46,581 nt of DNA from Actinoallomurus sp. (lineage in GTDB: Bacteria > Actinomycetota > Actinomycetes > Streptosporangiales > Streptosporangiaceae): NCBI GenBank assembly GCA_025964685.1, contig JAOPYG010000220.1, positions 1 to 46,581 of the forward strand, given 5' to 3'. The notes under the pieces were generated by a model. The model made no database searches, had not been told where the DNA came from, and was given only the letters and a program-made list of their open reading frames with translations. The first letter of the stretch is position 1. Each line of letters begins with the position of its first letter. Position numbers and translations under genes: made by a program. Below are positions 1 through 7,733 of the stretch, in pieces.

Positions 1-1
1 G

Positions 2-346
2 CAGATGCACGCGGCGTGGTTCGCGTTCCGCGCGTTCGGGCGTGCGCGGTATCCGCGGCTGCGGGTGTGCTTCGCGCTGCTCGCCGGGCTGGCCCCGCTG
101 CACGGCGAGCGTTTCGCCGCGCGCGGCGGCGGGCGCGGCGAGGTCGACCGCGACGCCTTCGTCGAGACCTCCTCGTACGGGCCGCGCGCCATCGACGCGA
201 CGATCCGGGCGCTCGGCATCGACACGATCGTGTGCGGCTCCGACCGGCCGTACGCACCACCGCCCGGCGATCTCGGCCTCGGTGAGGCCGCCGAGCACGC
301 CATCCGGGTGACCAACCCGGGCCGACTACTGATGGGAGAGGAGTGA
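2..346 (+). CDS. Amidohydrolase-family protein, C-terminal part (5' end outside window)
   Basis: The reading frame is open at the left edge and ends with TGA at 344-346, so only about 114 C-terminal residues are seen. The segment ALGIDTIVCGSDRPYAPP near the end resembles the closing part of metal-dependent amidohydrolases (amidohydro_2 type), where a late Asp after a GSD motif is a metal or catalytic ligand; here it reads GSDRPY. The stop lies 4 bases before the thiol dioxygenase start, so the two are probably co-transcribed. The metal-binding HxH region would lie outside the window, and the substrate cannot be told. The family call is fairly likely, not certain. Confidence 0.6.
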   Translation, partial: QMHAAWFAFRAFGRARYPRLRVCFALLAGLAPLHGERFAARGGGRGEVDRDAFVETSSYGPRAIDATIRALGIDTIVCGSDRPYAPPPGDLGLGEAAEHAIRVTNPGRLLMGEE

Positions 347-350
347 TCCG

Positions 351-848
351 ATGTCCTTGGAGTCACTGCCCGCACGGTGTCTCGACAAGCGCGAGCTGCG
401 CAGGCTCGTGGACGACCTGGCGAAGGACCCCGGGTCCTGGCGCGAACACGTGAACTTCCCCGACGGGCAGCGGCACTACGTCTCACTCCACCGCGACGAG
501 TACGTCGACGTCTGGCTGCTGTGCTGGACGCCGGAGAACGACACCGGCTGGCACGACCACGACATCTCCTCCGGCGCTGTCGCCGTCGTCGACGGCGCCC
601 TGAAGGAGTACAACCCCCGCATCGGCGGCTCGCACGTCGAGGTCCAGGTCGAGGGAGGCGTGTCGTTCGCCTTCGGGCCCGAGCACATCCACCGTCTGGT
701 CGGCTTCGCCGACAGGAGCGTCTCGATCCACGCCTACTCTCCCCCGCTGTGGCGGCTGGGGCAGTACTCCATCGACGAGGGCGGCGTGATGAGGCGCCTC
801 TCGGTGAGCTACGCCGACGAATTGCGTCCCCTCAACGCTGTTGCTTGA
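351..848 (+). CDS. Cysteine dioxygenase-family (thiol dioxygenase) cupin protein
   Basis: This is a 165-residue cupin. Enzymes of this family use non-haem iron and O2 to oxidise a thiol such as cysteine to the sulfinic acid in the cytoplasm. The metal-binding pattern is visible: H68 and H70 in GWHDHD, then HIHR near residues 112-115 as the third His. The segment SIHAYSPP (about 125-132) matches the SLHxYSPP signature of cysteine dioxygenases. Length is close to that of short bacterial members, which run 160-200 residues. ATG at 351 follows a purine-rich GGGAGAGGAG and sits 4 bases after the amidohydrolase stop, so the pair looks like an operon. The preferred thiol could be cysteine, 3-mercaptopropionate or another compound. 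Confidence 0.8.
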   Translation: MSLESLPARCLDKRELRRLVDDLAKDPGSWREHVNFPDGQRHYVSLHRDEYVDVWLLCWTPENDTGWHDHDISSGAVAVVDGALKEYNPRIGGSHVEVQVEGGVSFAFGPEHIHRLVGFADRSVSIHAYSPPLWRLGQYSIDEGGVMRRLSVSYADELRPLNAVA

Positions 849-931
849 CCGACCTGCCCGCTAGTATCCGGATTTCTAGCGTTATGCCTGGATCTGGTGT
901 TGATCGAGCGATCTGGCGGGACGGAGGAACC

Positions 932-2224
932 GTGTCCCTTACCGAAGCCCTGCGGGGAGGTGCTCCGGAGACGTTCGGCGTGCTCTACGACGAGCATTCC
1001 GAACGGTTGTACGCCTACTGCCACATCATGGTCGGCGACGAGGCCGCGGACGCGGTACGCGACGCGTTCATCGCGGTGGCCCGGCACCCGGGCACGGCAC
1101 CGCACGACGACGCGGCACTGCCGGTGTGGCTGCACGCGCTGGCGCGTGCCGAGTGCGTACGCCGCGGTGCTCTCGTACGCAAGATCGTGGCGACGCCGTC
1201 GGCGGACCCGCTGCGGCGCGTCCTGGCCCGCCTGCGTCCCGAGCACCGCGAGGTGCTGGCCCTGTCCGCCACCCTGGAACCCGCCGAGATCGCCCGGGTC
1301 GTGGGTGTGGCTCGGGACACGGCCGAGATGCTCGTACAGGTGTCGCGGCGGCGCCTCGAAGAGGCCGTGGTTTCGGCACTCGGCGCCCTTCCCGACGAGA
1401 CCGTGCTCGCCGCCCTGACCAGCGGCGACCTGCACACACTGGTGATGCGCGGGTACGAACCGCCGCCGAGGCAGCGCGAGAGGGTGCTGTTCTCCTGCGT
1501 GGCGGCCGAGCGCGCGCCCGACGGCGCCCTGCTGTTCGACCAGGACGGCATGCCGATCCCGCTGGACGCGCTGTTCAGCGCGGCCGACGACCCGACCCAC
1601 CCGTTCCGCCAGGTCGGCCTCGAGGAGCCGCTCACCGCTCCGCTGCGTCAGATCGACGCTTCGGCGGCGGAGTCCGGCGGCGGGCCCCGTACCGTCCGCA
1701 TCAGCCATGCCCGCCCGAAGAAGCAGCCGTTCCTGACACGGAGGCGAGACGGCCTCTTCGAGGTCGCCGGCCTCGCGGCGTGCGTGGCCGCGGCGACGGG
1801 CGTACTCGCCCTGTGGCCCAGCCCCCATCCGAACGGCGCCGCCTCCAACGTGGACGGCACCAGCCTGTTCCTGCACCACCCCGGCACGGCGAGCCGCTCG
1901 GTGCAACCGGCCCCCGCGTGGAACGAGACGCCGCCCCAGGCCGCGACCTCCAAGCCCGGGACGTCCCCATCCCCCACACCCACGAAGGCCGGGACCGCGC
2001 CCACCACCGCGCCGCCGAACACGACCGCCGCGGCCGCCCAGCCGACGAGCCCACCGGCCGGCGGATCGGGCCCCGCGGCCCCCTCACACCCGACCCCGCC
2101 GGCGTCACCGACCCCGCCGACCTCCCCGCCCGACTCGCCGACGACCACACCGACACCCCCGGCCGGCCCGACGCCGAGCGAGACGCCCACCGACTCCCCG
2201 ACCCCGGATCCCAGCACCCCCTGA
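932..2224 (+). CDS. Sigma-70-like protein with C-terminal membrane anchor and Pro/Thr-rich tail
   Basis: The protein has 430 residues. GTG at 932 is chosen because GGAGG (923-927) precedes it; an in-frame ATG at 884 is the alternative. Residues 1-60 resemble ECF sigma region 2 (FGVLYDEHSERLYAYC, then an acidic DAFIAVAR stretch). Residues about 90-150 resemble region 4 (LRRVLARLRPEHREVLAL, then an AEIARVVGVARDTAEML helix-turn-helix-like part). Around residue 280 there is one hydrophobic segment (GLFEVAGLAACVAAATGVLAL). It is followed by about 130 residues almost entirely of Pro, Thr, Ser, Ala and Gly, like an extracytoplasmic spacer. Such membrane-tethered sigma-like proteins occur in actinomycetes. 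Whether it still binds RNA polymerase is unknown; region 2 is weak. Confidence 0.65.
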   Translation: MSLTEALRGGAPETFGVLYDEHSERLYAYCHIMVGDEAADAVRDAFIAVARHPGTAPHDDAALPVWLHALARAECVRRGALVRKIVATPSADPLRRVLARLRPEHREVLALSATLEPAEIARVVGVARDTAEMLVQVSRRRLEEAVVSALGALPDETVLAALTSGDLHTLVMRGYEPPPRQRERVLFSCVAAERAPDGALLFDQDGMPIPLDALFSAADDPTHPFRQVGLEEPLTAPLRQIDASAAESGGGPRTVRISHARPKKQPFLTRRRDGLFEVAGLAACVAAATGVLALWPSPHPNGAASNVDGTSLFLHHPGTASRSVQPAPAWNETPPQAATSKPGTSPSPTPTKAGTAPTTAPPNTTAAAAQPTSPPAGGSGPAAPSHPTPPASPTPPTSPPDSPTTTPTPPAGPTPSETPTDSPTPDPSTP

Positions 2225-2225
2225 C

Positions 2226-2542
2226 GTGTTCCCGGCTCGGTCGAGTGAGCTGCTCGGTTACGGGCCCGACGTTCGGCTGCTCATCGTCAACGGGGACGAC
2301 CTCGGGATGTACCCCGCGATCAATGTGGCGATCATCGAGTCGATCGAGAACGGGATCGTCAGTTCGTGCAGCCTGATGGTGCCGTGCCCGGGGGCGTCGC
2401 ACGCCATGCGGCTACTCCGCGAGTGCGCCGGACCGACTATGAGTTCCTCACCTGGCCGCGGGCCCGTGCACTCCTCCGCGAGGAGGGGATCATCGTGATC
2501 GACTACAGGCCTCTTCAGGAGGTCTGGACCCAGGCCCGTTAA
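2226..2542 (+). pseudogene. ChbG/YdjC-type deacetylase pseudogene with internal deletion
   Basis: Residues from 2268 onward read RLLIVNGDDLGMYPAINVA, the typical N-terminus of ChbG/YdjC carbohydrate deacetylases, whose first metal-binding Asp pair is in GDDLG. The frame continues to about 2425 and then loses similarity. In the next frame, from 2426 to TAA at 2540-2542, the translation begins RRTDYEFLTWPRARALLREE and ends with an IDYRPLQEVW tail, which looks like the C-terminus of the same family. The middle of the gene (normally about 170-200 residues) is missing and the two ends are joined out of frame. Intact family members have about 250-300 residues. The product cannot be active. Confidence 0.7.
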
Positions 2543-2599
2543 GGCATGTCATGAACGGTCGAGGGCATGCGGCCTGTGTCGCGAGCGGAGGCGACGAGC

Positions 2600-3934
2600 A
2601 TGGGGGATTCGCTGGAGGACCTGCCCGCGCTGGACGGGCACGTACGGTTCGATGACGCGGCGCGGGCCAGGGCCGCCGACGACTTCGGCCACCTCGTCCG
2701 TCACCGGCCGCTCGCGGTGCTGGAGCCCGGATCGGTCGACGACGTCGCGGTCATGGTGCGGTACTGCCACGAGCGCGGCATCCCGGTCGCCCCGCGCGGG
2801 CAGGGGCACGCGACCGGAGGACAGGCACAGGCGCCGCAGGGGATCGTGATCGACATGGGCACGTTGTGCGGCGTCGAGGTCGGGGACGACCACGCGGTGG
2901 TGGAGGCCGGGGCGCTGTGGAGCGGGCTGCTGCGCGCGACGCTCCGCCGGGGGCGTACGCCGCCCGTGTTCACCGACTATCTCGAACTCTCCGTCGGCGG
3001 CACCCTGGCGGCCGGCGGTGTCGGCGGCGCCGCCCACCGGTACGGCGCGCAGGTCGACAATGTCACCGAGCTTGAGGTGGTCACCGGAACGGGCGAGCGC
3101 ACGACGTGCTCGAACACCCGGCGCGCGGACCTGTTCGACGCCGTGCTGTCCGGCCTCGGCCAGTGCGCGATCATCACCCGCGCCACCGTACGGCTGCTGC
3201 CCGCGCCGACCGCCGTACGTTACTACCGGCTGCTGTATCCGAGCCTCGCCGCGCTGACCGCCGACCAGCGAACGGTCGTCCGCGACGGAAGGTTCGACCA
3301 CGTCGAGGGACAGGTGGACGCCGGCGAGCCGCTGTACCAGCTGGAGGTGGCCACCTTCGCGAAGGCGCCGGACGACGCGGGACTCCTCGGCGACCTGGCG
3401 TACGAGCGCGGCAGTGAGCGGATCGAGGATCTGCCCTACGCCGATTTCCTGGACCGGCTGGCCGAGTCCGTCGAGCTCCTGGAGTCACTCGGCGAATGGG
3501 CGTGCCCGCATCCGTGGCTGAACGTCTTCCTGCCCGGCACGGCCACCGACGCGTTCGTCACCTCGGCCCTCGCGGACCTCACGCCCGCCGACCTGGGACT
3601 CAGCGGCGTGATCCTGCTCTATCCGCTGCGCCGGTCGCTGCTGCGCACTCCCCTGCTGCGGGTGCCGGACGAGGAGCTGATCTTCCTGTTCACGCTGCTC
3701 AGGACCTCGTCACCGGGCGCCGCCGATCCTGCCGCGATGGTGGCGGCGAACCGCGCGGTGTACGAACTGGTCCAGGCCATCGGCGGCACGCAGTACCCGG
3801 TCGGCACCATCCCGACCACACCCGCCGCCTGGCGCCGGCACTACGGCCCGCAGTGGCCGCGCCTGGCAGCCGCCAAGCACCGGTACGACCCGGCGGGCAT
3901 CCTCACCCCCGGCCACCACGTTTTCGGATCGTGA
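2600..3934 (+). CDS. Cytokinin dehydrogenase-like FAD-linked oxidoreductase
   Basis: This is a 444-residue flavoprotein of the FAD_binding_4 (BBE/VAO) type. ATG at 2600 has GGAGG at 2587-2591; the upstream ATG at 2567 lacks one. The N-terminal FAD domain contains RGQGHATGGQAQAP followed by IVIDM. In plant cytokinin dehydrogenases the matching region is RGxGHSxxGQA, and the His carries covalently bound FAD. SVGGTLAAGGVGGAAHRYG is the second FAD-domain signature. The C-terminal half has PHPWLNVFLPG and ILLYPLRRS, as in the cytokinin-binding domain, and ends with YDPAGILTPGHHVF. The reaction would be oxidative side-chain cleavage of N6-isoprenyl adenines, but the true substrate could be another amine or alcohol. 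It stands alone here. Confidence 0.72.
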   Translation: MGDSLEDLPALDGHVRFDDAARARAADDFGHLVRHRPLAVLEPGSVDDVAVMVRYCHERGIPVAPRGQGHATGGQAQAPQGIVIDMGTLCGVEVGDDHAVVEAGALWSGLLRATLRRGRTPPVFTDYLELSVGGTLAAGGVGGAAHRYGAQVDNVTELEVVTGTGERTTCSNTRRADLFDAVLSGLGQCAIITRATVRLLPAPTAVRYYRLLYPSLAALTADQRTVVRDGRFDHVEGQVDAGEPLYQLEVATFAKAPDDAGLLGDLAYERGSERIEDLPYADFLDRLAESVELLESLGEWACPHPWLNVFLPGTATDAFVTSALADLTPADLGLSGVILLYPLRRSLLRTPLLRVPDEELIFLFTLLRTSSPGAADPAAMVAANRAVYELVQAIGGTQYPVGTIPTTPAAWRRHYGPQWPRLAAAKHRYDPAGILTPGHHVFGS

Positions 3935-3946
3935 GCGACGGGCCGC

Positions 3947-4045
3947 TCAGGCCGACTTGACCTCACTTATGGCGACTTCGACGCAATTGCCTTGATCTGA
4001 ACCGCTTCTCCGGGACTTACGCCAGTCGAGCTTCTTCACGTCCAT
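3947..4045 (-). pseudogene. Truncated DUF397 protein (32 residues)
   Basis: The frame starts at ATG 4045-4043 and stops at 3949-3947. It reads MDVKKLDWRKSRRSGSDQG and then NCVEVA. This is the conserved start of DUF397 proteins (W-x-K-S-S-x-S, then CVEVA). It stops after residue 32, whereas family members have about 60-80 residues and end with a DSKDP-type and an F-containing tail. Its start overlaps the stop of the DUF5753 remnant by 10 bases, as in intact DUF5753/DUF397 pairs. The end lies 13 bases past the stop of the convergent oxidoreductase gene. It is best read as a decayed copy. Confidence 0.6.
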
Positions 4046-4458
4046 CTCTCTTCGACCGTCCTTCTGATAAGGTCCGCCGACATTCCCACAGGCAATACCT
4101 GCGAGCGGACCGACTCCCAAACATCATTGAGGCGAACGAGGTCCTTTTTATCAGTGGTGACAATGCCTTGTACCGCGCTCTGGACGTAAGCGACGTCGGT
4201 TCCATCGACGGTCGCGATCGTGAACGCGCCCAATTGATGCGGGTTGGCCGCGGCCGGCACGATCTGGACCGTGGCCAGTACGCCCAGGGCGGCCTTCCCC
4301 GGCGCCCCCTCGCGGCTCGCCGAGACCATTCGCTGCATGCCGGACCGCCGGGAACGCCTCTGCTGGTGGTGGAGCTGGAACGAGCCGATCTGCCCGGCCA
4401 CGGACCTGGCCGACGCAGTACGCGTCATCGCGCACGTGGTCACGCCCGCGGTGCCCAA
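4036..4458 (-). pseudogene. Remnant of DUF5753 (WhiJ/Scr1-type) regulator, C-terminal part only
   Basis: The C-terminal 85 residues (LGVLATVQIVPAAANPHQLG, then AFTIATVDGTDVAYVQSAVQG and an NDVWESVRSQVLP helix) match the end of DUF5753 regulators, as in the intact gene at 22215-23081. Residues 1-45 are basic and low in similarity. The N-terminal XRE helix-turn-helix domain is absent: no matching sequence is seen upstream to 4760. An intact protein has about 270-290 residues and this frame has 140. Together with the truncated DUF397 frame it is the relic of a regulatory pair. Confidence 0.6.
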
Positions 4459-4518
4459 CCGATGAGGAGTGATCCTATGGAGTGAACCACCACGGCACGA
4501 CGGAAAAAGCCGTGACGA

Positions 4519-4552
4519 CGCGCCGCGCCGCCATCGGAAAAGGCGCGGCGCG
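4519..4552. terminator. Strong GC-rich hairpin in the 4459-4763 gene-free stretch
   Basis: CGCGCCGCGCC (4519-4529) and GGCGCGGCGCG (4542-4552) are perfect 11-base arms with a 12-base loop containing GGAAAA. No T-tract follows on either strand. It lies between the rhomboid-like gene and the DUF5753 relic, both on the minus strand. I see no convincing gene in the rest of 4459-4763. Confidence 0.45.
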
Positions 4553-4763
4553 GAACGTCTCGCGACGAGCTACGGATACGACTATGACGCCATGCGCAGC
4601 CTTCTCCTCCGGCACACCACATTGACAGAGAAAGGCGAATGAGCGTCGAAACGGAAAAGGGCGAACACCCGGCCGGCCGCCCACACGTCGGGCATGGCGA
4701 GCAGCAGTGCGCGAGCACTGGCGTCGCAGCGCCGAGAAGACCCGTGACGCGGTCGTCAGGGTC

Positions 4764-5474
4764 TCATCGCGCTGCTCTCACGGTCTCGGCGTGGTCATCG
4801 ATCTCCTGGCCTACGGGGACCGGGCGGTATTCGAGGCGGCTCAGGAGCAGGCCGACGCAGGCTCCGGTGATCAGCGCGACGAGATGGCCGACGGCGGCGA
4901 CGTCCAGGTGGTTCAGGCCGCCGAACAGGTGCGGGGTGAGCACGGCGAGACCGGCGAGGGCCCCGACGCGCCACCAGCGGCTCGCGATCCGGTCGAACAG
5001 CCAGTGCCCGTGCCGCGCCGTTCGCACGGCGGGTTCGGGGCCGTACAGGATCGTCGCGATGAGAGCGGAGGCGATGACGTACGACGGGCCGACGTCGTCG
5101 AGGAAGCGCATCGAGCCGGGGACCACGCCGGTCGAGATCTGCCAGGCCAGCACGCCCTCGCTGATCAGTGTGCCGATGACCTGCGCGGCCCCCACGAGCA
5201 GCAGCGCCCGCAGGTTGCCGAAGCGATGCACCAGCGGGAACAGCCCGACGATCGCGAACCCGATCCAGATCCACGGTGTCGCCTCGGACACGAACGCCGA
5301 CGCGATGAGCGTGCCGAGCGGGTCGGTCCGCAGGTTCACGAGGTTGGTCGCGGTCGAGGCGATGAATGATCGCTGGTCAGGGGGTTCGAGCCCATAGGCG
5401 TACACCGAGGAGACGGCGCACAACGCCATGATGAAAAGGATGGGCATAGGGAAACGCCTGAGCAGCGAGGGCAC
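4764..5474 (-). CDS. Rhomboid-like membrane protein
   Basis: This 236-residue protein has about six hydrophobic segments. It fits the actinobacterial rhomboid-like group: an N-terminal helix, a periplasmic TATNLVNLRTDPLGTLIASA segment, then membrane helices. The fourth-helix region has VGPSYVIASAL (G-P-S-Y), which could supply the nucleophilic Ser of a rhomboid GxSx motif. A late helix has DVAAVGHLVALITG, which could supply the paired His. Intramembrane proteolysis is therefore possible, but many members of this group are unproven as proteases. The C-terminus is short and polar. No neighbour suggests a substrate. Confidence 0.65.
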   Translation of the reverse strand: MPSLLRRFPMPILFIMALCAVSSVYAYGLEPPDQRSFIASTATNLVNLRTDPLGTLIASAFVSEATPWIWIGFAIVGLFPLVHRFGNLRALLLVGAAQVIGTLISEGVLAWQISTGVVPGSMRFLDDVGPSYVIASALIATILYGPEPAVRTARHGHWLFDRIASRWWRVGALAGLAVLTPHLFGGLNHLDVAAVGHLVALITGACVGLLLSRLEYRPVPVGQEIDDHAETVRAAR

Positions 5475-5525
5475 GCGGGAAGCCTAGGGCCGTTGGCTGA
5501 GCGTTCTCTGACAACTTGGGAGAAG

Positions 5526-5939
5526 TCAGGCGGCTGTCACCCTGCGGCCACCGCGTCGCTCGCGGAACCGGTGCAACCGGTACGCCCCGCGGTCGACGGC
5601 CGTCGTGACGACGACCTCACGGAACCTTCCCGGCACCTCGGCCGCCCAGAACGCCCCCGCGACCGTGACCGCCGCGACCGTACGCGAGGTGTTCCCGGCG
5701 CGGAACTCCACCAGGACCTCACCCCCGGCCGGCAACTGGCCCCAGGCCACCGAGAACTGCCGGCCGCGTACGGCGCCGCGTACGAGCACCGCCCCCGGGC
5801 CGCCCGCGACGGCGACGTCGATCAGGCCGTCACCGGTGTGCACTTCCAGGGCGGGACGGTCCCCGCTCCCCCGTCCGACCCGCAACTCCCAGCCGCTCTC
5901 CGGCAACGGTGTCGGGTCCGGCGCGATTCCAGCGTCCAT
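5526..5939 (-). CDS. Hypothetical protein, beta-rich, 137 residues
   Basis: I do not recognise this family. ATG at 5939 is favoured because AGGAG lies 7 bases upstream on the minus strand; a GTG at 5963 is in frame. The product starts MDAGIAPDPTPLPESGWELR and then alternates short hydrophobic and polar runs with many Val and Gly (for example VDRGAYRLHRFRE), which suggests an all-beta fold. No signal peptide or transmembrane segment is seen. Codon use is normal for the region. It is followed on the same strand by the rhomboid-like gene 51 bases on. Confidence 0.5.
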   Translation of the reverse strand: MDAGIAPDPTPLPESGWELRVGRGSGDRPALEVHTGDGLIDVAVAGGPGAVLVRGAVRGRQFSVAWGQLPAGGEVLVEFRAGNTSRTVAAVTVAGAFWAAEVPGRFREVVVTTAVDRGAYRLHRFRERRGGRRVTAA

Positions 5940-6028
5940 CACGTAACTCCTACCTTCCGCCACGGTGCGGGCGGAGCCCCCTCCGCCCGCACCGGGATCA
6001 TCTCGATGCCCTACTCAGACCGCCGCGT

Positions 6029-7615
6029 TCAGATCGCGGCGGCGCCCTCGACGGAGGACTCACCGCGCCGTACGAACAGCGCGGCGATGACGGCGACCAG
6101 TGCCACGACCGAGGCGACCGCCATGGACGTCTGGAAGCCGTCCATGAAGGCCAGGTGGCTGCCGGTGGTGATCGCCTTCGCAGCGGGCGCCGGAGCGCCG
6201 GCGGGCACCGGAGCGACGCCCTGCGCGACGTAGGACTTGGCTCCTTCGAGGCCGTGTGCGGCCGACGCGGGCACGCCCGCTCCCGTCAGCCGATCCACCA
6301 GGACGTTGCCCACGCGGGACGACAGGATCGTGCCGAGGACCGACGTGCCGAGCACGCCGCCGACCTGGAACGCGGTCTGCTGCAGACCGCCCGCGACTCC
6401 GGCGAGCTGCACCGGGGCGTTGCCGACGATGGCCTCCGTACCGGCGGTCAGGATGAAGCCGAACGCCAGGCCGATCAGCACGAACCAGGGCCAGATCTCG
6501 TTGTACGACGCGTCGACGCTGATCCGCGAGAGCCCGAACATCGCAATGGCGGTGAACGCCATCCCGAGGGTCAGCGGCACGCGCGGGCCGAAGCGCTGGG
6601 TGAGCGCACCGCCCAGCGGCGAGGACACGATGAAGATGCCCGTCATCGGCAGCATCCGTACGCCTGCGGCGACCGGGCTCAGGCCGTGCACCTGCTGCAG
6701 GTACAGCGTGATGAAGAAGATCGTGCCGAACAGGGCGAAGACACCCAGCAGGAGCAGTCCGGTCGCGGCCGACAGCGAGACCGAGCGGAACAGGCTCAGC
6801 GGGAGTACGGGGTGCGACGCCATGAGCTCACGCACGATGAAGCCGGCGAGAAGCACGGCGAACGCGGCGAACGACCACAGCGAAACAGGGTCCCCGAACC
6901 CGTACGTCCCGGCCTTGATCAGGCCCCAGACCAGCGCGAACAGCGCTCCTGACAGCAGAGCCACGCCGGACAGGTCAAAGGATCCCCCTGCCTCCTCGTC
7001 GCGCGACTCGCGGATCACCCACAAGCCGACGAGAAGTGCGATGACACCCAGTGGCGCGTTGAGGAAGAAGACCGACTCCCAGTTGACGTGCTGGACCAGT
7101 AGCCCGCCGACGATCGGGCCGCCGGCGATCGAGATCCCGACCGTGGCACCCCAGATGCCGATGGCGGCGTTGAGCCGGTGGGCGGGGAAGGTGTTGCGGA
7201 TGATCGCCAGGCTGGCAGGCTGGAGCAGCGCTCCGGCGATGCCCTGGACGACGCGCCAGAAGATCACCATTCCGATGCCGCCCGAGAGTCCGACCATCAG
7301 CGATGCGGCGGCGAAGCCGACCACGCCCACGAGGAACGTGCGCTTGCGGCCGAACCGGTCGGCGATCTTCCCCGCGGGGATCAGCGTGACGGCGAGGGCG
7401 AGCAGGTAGCCATTGGTGACCCACTGCAGACCGGTCAGGTCCGCGCCCAGGTCATGGGCGATCGCGGGGTTGGCGATGGACACGACCGTGGCGTCCAGGC
7501 CGACCATCATCACCCCGAGTGCGACCGCGAACAGGGTCAGCCATGGATGGCCGTGGCCGGCGCGCGTCGCTTTGTCACGCACCCCCGTACGGGGCGTGAG
7601 TGTCGCTTGGGACAT
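6029..7615 (-). CDS. MFS drug-efflux transporter, DHA2 (EmrB/QacA) type
   Basis: The protein has 528 residues with about 14 hydrophobic segments, the length and topology of 14-helix drug:H+ antiporters. Residues 30-60 carry ALGVMMVGLDATVVSIANPA, the DHA2 motif around helix 1 (LDxTVVNVALP-like). GKIADRFGRKRTF is the loop 2-3 motif A. GATVGISIAGGPIVGGLL is motif C of antiporters. The start at ATG 7615 is set by GGAGG on the minus strand (7623-7627); an in-frame upstream start at 7648 has none. It exports toxic organic compounds in exchange for protons across the cytoplasmic membrane. The divergent TetR gene next to it is probably its repressor. Confidence 0.88.
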   Translation of the reverse strand: MSQATLTPRTGVRDKATRAGHGHPWLTLFAVALGVMMVGLDATVVSIANPAIAHDLGADLTGLQWVTNGYLLALAVTLIPAGKIADRFGRKRTFLVGVVGFAAASLMVGLSGGIGMVIFWRVVQGIAGALLQPASLAIIRNTFPAHRLNAAIGIWGATVGISIAGGPIVGGLLVQHVNWESVFFLNAPLGVIALLVGLWVIRESRDEEAGGSFDLSGVALLSGALFALVWGLIKAGTYGFGDPVSLWSFAAFAVLLAGFIVRELMASHPVLPLSLFRSVSLSAATGLLLLGVFALFGTIFFITLYLQQVHGLSPVAAGVRMLPMTGIFIVSSPLGGALTQRFGPRVPLTLGMAFTAIAMFGLSRISVDASYNEIWPWFVLIGLAFGFILTAGTEAIVGNAPVQLAGVAGGLQQTAFQVGGVLGTSVLGTILSSRVGNVLVDRLTGAGVPASAAHGLEGAKSYVAQGVAPVPAGAPAPAAKAITTGSHLAFMDGFQTSMAVASVVALVAVIAALFVRRGESSVEGAAAI

Positions 7616-7661
7616 GAACTTGCCTCCGTGAAGTTCGAGATGCCCCAAAATCTGTCATGGG

Positions 7662-7709
7662 GTGACACATGTCGTCAAGCGACTAAAGTCTTACTATGAC
7701 GACTGTCAC
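7662..7709. promoter_or_regulatory. Inverted repeat between MFS pump and TetR genes (candidate operator)
   Basis: GTGACAcatGTCGTC (7662-7676) is mirrored by GACGACtGTCAC (7698-7709), imperfect arms separated by 21 bases. It sits in the 118-base gap between divergent genes, where a TetR repressor would act on both. Confidence 0.4.
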
Positions 7710-7733
7710 AATCTGAAAGGTGACCTTGGCTAA

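Noticed and set aside
4440..4718. A 92-residue minus-strand frame upstream of the DUF5753 remnant.
   Set aside because: It is Cys/Arg/Ser rich, does not look like a helix-turn-helix domain and crosses the strong hairpin at 4519-4552.
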